DNA of 47,226 nucleotides, taken from assembly GCA_003611875.1 (NCBI GenBank), contig RAYY01000036.1, positions 1 to 47,226 on the forward strand, written 5' to 3'. This DNA is from a bacterium D16-56 (GTDB lineage: Bacteria > Bacillota > Clostridia > Lachnospirales > Lachnospiraceae). Shown in pieces: positions 45,096 to 47,226 of the stretch. Within the stretch, counting starts at the first letter, position 1, and every line of letters starts with the position of its first letter. Under the pieces are notes generated by a model. That model made no database searches. It was given only the letters and a program-made list of their open reading frames with translations, and was not told the DNA's origin. The translations under genes were made by a program, and so were the position numbers.

Positions 45096-45433
45096 TGCGG
45101 ACAATGGGTATATGATAACCTGCAAAGCTATGTAATCACGCATAGGAATTGTACCTCTAAAAGCAATGTAACCTTTGTTTCTGAAAATCCATGTACCCTC
45201 GTCAATGGATTAAGGCAAAAAGACGGCAAGGATATTTGGATATGTGGCGGGGCTGACATTGTTCATCAGCTTATGCAAAACAACCTGATTGATAAATATT
45301 ATATTTCTATCATTCCGACGATTTTGGGAGATGGCATTCGTCTTTTTGATGTGACGGACAAAAAATAGATTTACGTTTCATTTCATCAAAAAGCAGTAAC
45401 GGCATAATAGAATTAGTGTATCAAAAACAATAA
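45096..45433 (+). pseudogene. dihydrofolate reductase-family (RibD C-domain-like) protein, 5' deleted
   Basis: The frame reads QWVYDNLQSYVITHRN, KDGKDIWICGGADIVHQLMQ and YYISIIPTILGDGIRLF, the C-terminal half of a YwjB/RibD_C-type reductase. It stops at 45366; in another frame IDLRFISSKSSNGIIELVY follows to 45433. One A lost from the run at 45361-45365 explains this. An ATG with promoter lies just upstream, so the start was kept and ~90 codons were deleted. Confidence 0.72.
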
Positions 45434-45483
45434 ACCATTTTGCGGTTATGCTCCCCGGCATGACCGCTTTCCTATATCACGGC

Positions 45484-46418
45484 TTAGGCAGTAGAAATCG
45501 GCTTGTGTCCGGCTGCGCTTTCCGCTTCCAGCACTTGATTTAAATATTCATCTGGATTTATTTCAGGCGAATAAGGTGAGGTAAAAAATAATTCTATTTC
45601 ATTCTTATGCTCTGACAGTCATTCTGCAACAATCTTTCCATGATGGACTTTAAGATTATCAACAATAAACAAAACTTTTCTGTCTGTATCTTTTATCAGA
45701 CGCCTCATAAAGTCTATAAACCTTTGCTGGGTCATGTTCTTCTCATAACAAAGGAAATGGCAGCTTCCCTGATTGTTAATCGCTGATATCATGTTGATTT
45801 TTTCTGTTTTCGAGAAAGATGGTACGGCCGGTGTCTGTCCCTTTGGTGCAGATCCTTTGATGTGATGTGCCTGGTTATTGATTCCGGTTTCATCTCCCCA
45901 AAAGATTACAGCATCCTCTTTTTTGGCCTGCTTTACAATAGACGGGTACGTTTCATACATAAATGTATTCAGCTTTACGTTATCCTGGAAGTATGCTTTT
46001 TTGGTGGGAGGCTGGCATGTCATTCCCCATCGTTTCAGATATTCACTCATATTTCTCAGGGTAATTGTAATTCCATATTTTTCCTGAACCAATTGACATA
46101 CAGCGGCACGGGTCCAGAGCATAAAGCTTAACTTCATCTGGTCAGGTGTCCTGTCAATGAGGATGTTTCTGATTTCCTTTTCCTGTGCAGAAGTAAGCTG
46201 ACGTTTTTCACCTACTTTACGGCCACGCTTTTTTTCTTTTAGGCATGCTGTGCCCTCCTTCTTATATGCACAGGCAATTTTGTCAACAGCAGGCTTTGAA
46301 ATGCCGATAATATCAGCAATTTCCTGATGATTCATATGTTTTTTCAGCATCGAAATAATTTGTTTTTTTATTATTTTCCGTGTCTCTGGCGACACTGCTT
46401 TGAGGTTGATTTTTCCAT
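45484..46418 (-). pseudogene. IS630-type transposase with nonsense and frameshift
   Basis: The expected start is ATG 46418; a T5 run at 46410-46414 puts it out of frame with the body, which one more A would restore (giving EKINLKAVSPETRK). The body has an HTH (MNHQEIADIIGISKPAVDKI) and the DDE domain with FWGDETGINNQA and VLFIVDNLKVHHGK. TGA at 45619-45621 replaces an expected Trp. The frame then continues through FFTSPYSPEINPDEYLNQVL, giving the last Glu of the triad, and ends in foreign sequence at 45484. Confidence 0.8.
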
Positions 46419-46503
46419 ATATTTATTATACACTATATATTGAAAAATTCCACATATTATTACTATTTTTAACCACTAAAGTAATAGCTGCTTTTTATTA
46501 TCA

Positions 46504-46536
46504 AAAGGGCAATAGCATGTTAGGCTATCGCCCTTT
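46504..46536 (-). terminator. hairpin after the flavodoxin-family gene
   Basis: AAAGGGC and AATAGC pair with GCTAT and GCCCTTT (46504-46536) around a short loop. On the minus strand it follows the flavodoxin-like gene by about 45 bases. The T run is short (TTTTGAT). Confidence 0.55.
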
Positions 46537-46581
46537 GATTATCTGCCAGTAAATCTATACAAAATACCCTTTATTTCTCCA

Positions 46582-47121
46582 CTAATCATGTTGCCTAGCT
46601 TTGCTTTTTTGTGAAATAAGATTAAGTAACCACGCCATATTTTGTCCTAAATTTTTCATATTGTTGATGCCCTCTATATCATTCAAAACATCTCCAATAT
46701 CCTTACCGTAAACCATATTCCAATAAATAGAACCAACAACAAAAATTTCTTTATTCAAGAAAAAATGGTTCATTGTATCAACAGTTGCCATTCCTCCACC
46801 GCGGCGCACTGCTGAAACAGCGGCACCCACTTTATGCTTCAACAATCCCGGATTACTTGCTGCAACCACGCCTGCCCTTTCTAAGAAGGCTTTCATTTTT
46901 GCTGATACATCAGCAGAGTAAACAGGAGAACCTAAAAGTATACCGTCTGCTTTTTTCATCTTAGAAAAATATTCACAAAACAAATCATCATCAAAAATGC
47001 AGTTACCTTTATTTTTACAAGCAAAACAACCGCGACAAGGAGAAATAATCTGATTGCCTATTTCTAAAAGCTCTGTTTCAATCAATTTATTCTCATTTCT
47101 GACAAGAGAAGTACAAAACAA
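46582..47121 (-). pseudogene. flavodoxin-family NADPH-dependent FMN reductase, 5' truncated
   Basis: The C-terminal ~165 residues of an iron-sulfur/FMN flavoprotein-like reductase: ISPCRGCFACKNKGNCIFDD with its Cys cluster, GILLGSPVYSADVSAKMKAF, VGAAVSAVRRGGGMATVDTM and a helical end. The N-terminal FMN phosphate loop (NGSPR-type) is missing. The reading frame breaks just upstream, and the IS1182 end lies at 47156. TTG 47121 is only the first possible start in the fragment. Confidence 0.78.
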
Positions 47122-47155
47122 AATTCAAACTTTTTTATCAGAAAATGCCTTGAAT

Positions 47156-47226
47156 CGAGGGCACTGAAAAAGTCTGATTCTTTGAAAAAGAATTGGGCTT
47201 TTTTCTGTGTTGGCATTATAATAGAA
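47156..47226 (+). mobile_element. left end of a second IS1182 copy
   Basis: All 71 bases to the window edge are identical to 32433-32503, the left end of the IS1182-type element. The second element continues outside the window. Confidence 0.9.

Overview
The window is a mosaic of integrative and conjugative elements, insertion sequences and their remnants from a Clostridia genome, most likely a gut Lachnospiraceae. That placement rests on protein style and mobile-gene families: DUF6033/DUF3879-type proteins, YodL polyproteins, Tn1549-like relaxase and MobC, and Tn916-like small genes. Start sites carry strong AGGAGG ribosome binding sites. No rRNA, tRNA, CRISPR array or core operon was seen. 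Both ends lie in insertion-sequence DNA: an IS630-type tail at 2-133, and at 47156-47226 a 71-base copy of the left end of an IS1182-type element that also lies at 32433. The window therefore looks like a contig broken at repeats.

Layout: 134-3879 (minus) is a translationally coupled trio of tyrosine recombinases, a RIT-like arrangement; the first gene is frameshifted and the third is truncated. 3976-7588 is a decayed YodL/nucleotidyltransferase polyprotein. 7673-12323 holds small cargo genes with readable operators: HxlR regulator, PEBP protein, FUSC-like protein, MerR regulator with its SDR target, and an MFS exporter. 12447-17396 holds a broken LytTR response regulator, an AgrC-like kinase and a family of DUF6033/DUF3879/zinc-ribbon genes. 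Two of these genes, plus a truncated start codon between them, are preceded by a repeated two-hairpin RNA element. 18187-25367 (minus) is a heavily deleted conjugative element: an intron-split relaxase, MobC, DUF3848/3849, and a helicase joined to ParA. 25654-28766 holds fragments of MATE, pyrD, nudC and a LytTR receiver around an intact HxlR regulator and an intact radical SAM gene. 28897-32379 is a Tn916/Tn4451-like tail with a PadR-permease-DUF4825 operon.

The most interesting block is 33520-42050. Bounded by IS1182 and group II intron debris, it keeps three large intact genes in one direction: an uncharacterised 565-residue protein, a 1107-residue protein kinase-STAND NTPase-TPR protein, and a 683-residue radical SAM/SPASM enzyme. 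A DUF6734-like glycosyltransferase candidate with one frameshift and the first codons of a further gene follow. It reads as an undescribed signalling and peptide or protein modification cassette.

To the right lie a second, collapsed recombinase trio (an in-frame chimera, 42369-43928) with a cluster of TATACCGAA sites upstream, a CbrC-family gene, a truncated reductase, a decayed IS630 transposase and a truncated flavodoxin-family gene.

Decay is widespread. Most nonsense changes fit G:C to A:T transitions and most frameshifts are single-base indels, several in homopolymers. Sequencing error must be excluded before any one of them is trusted.
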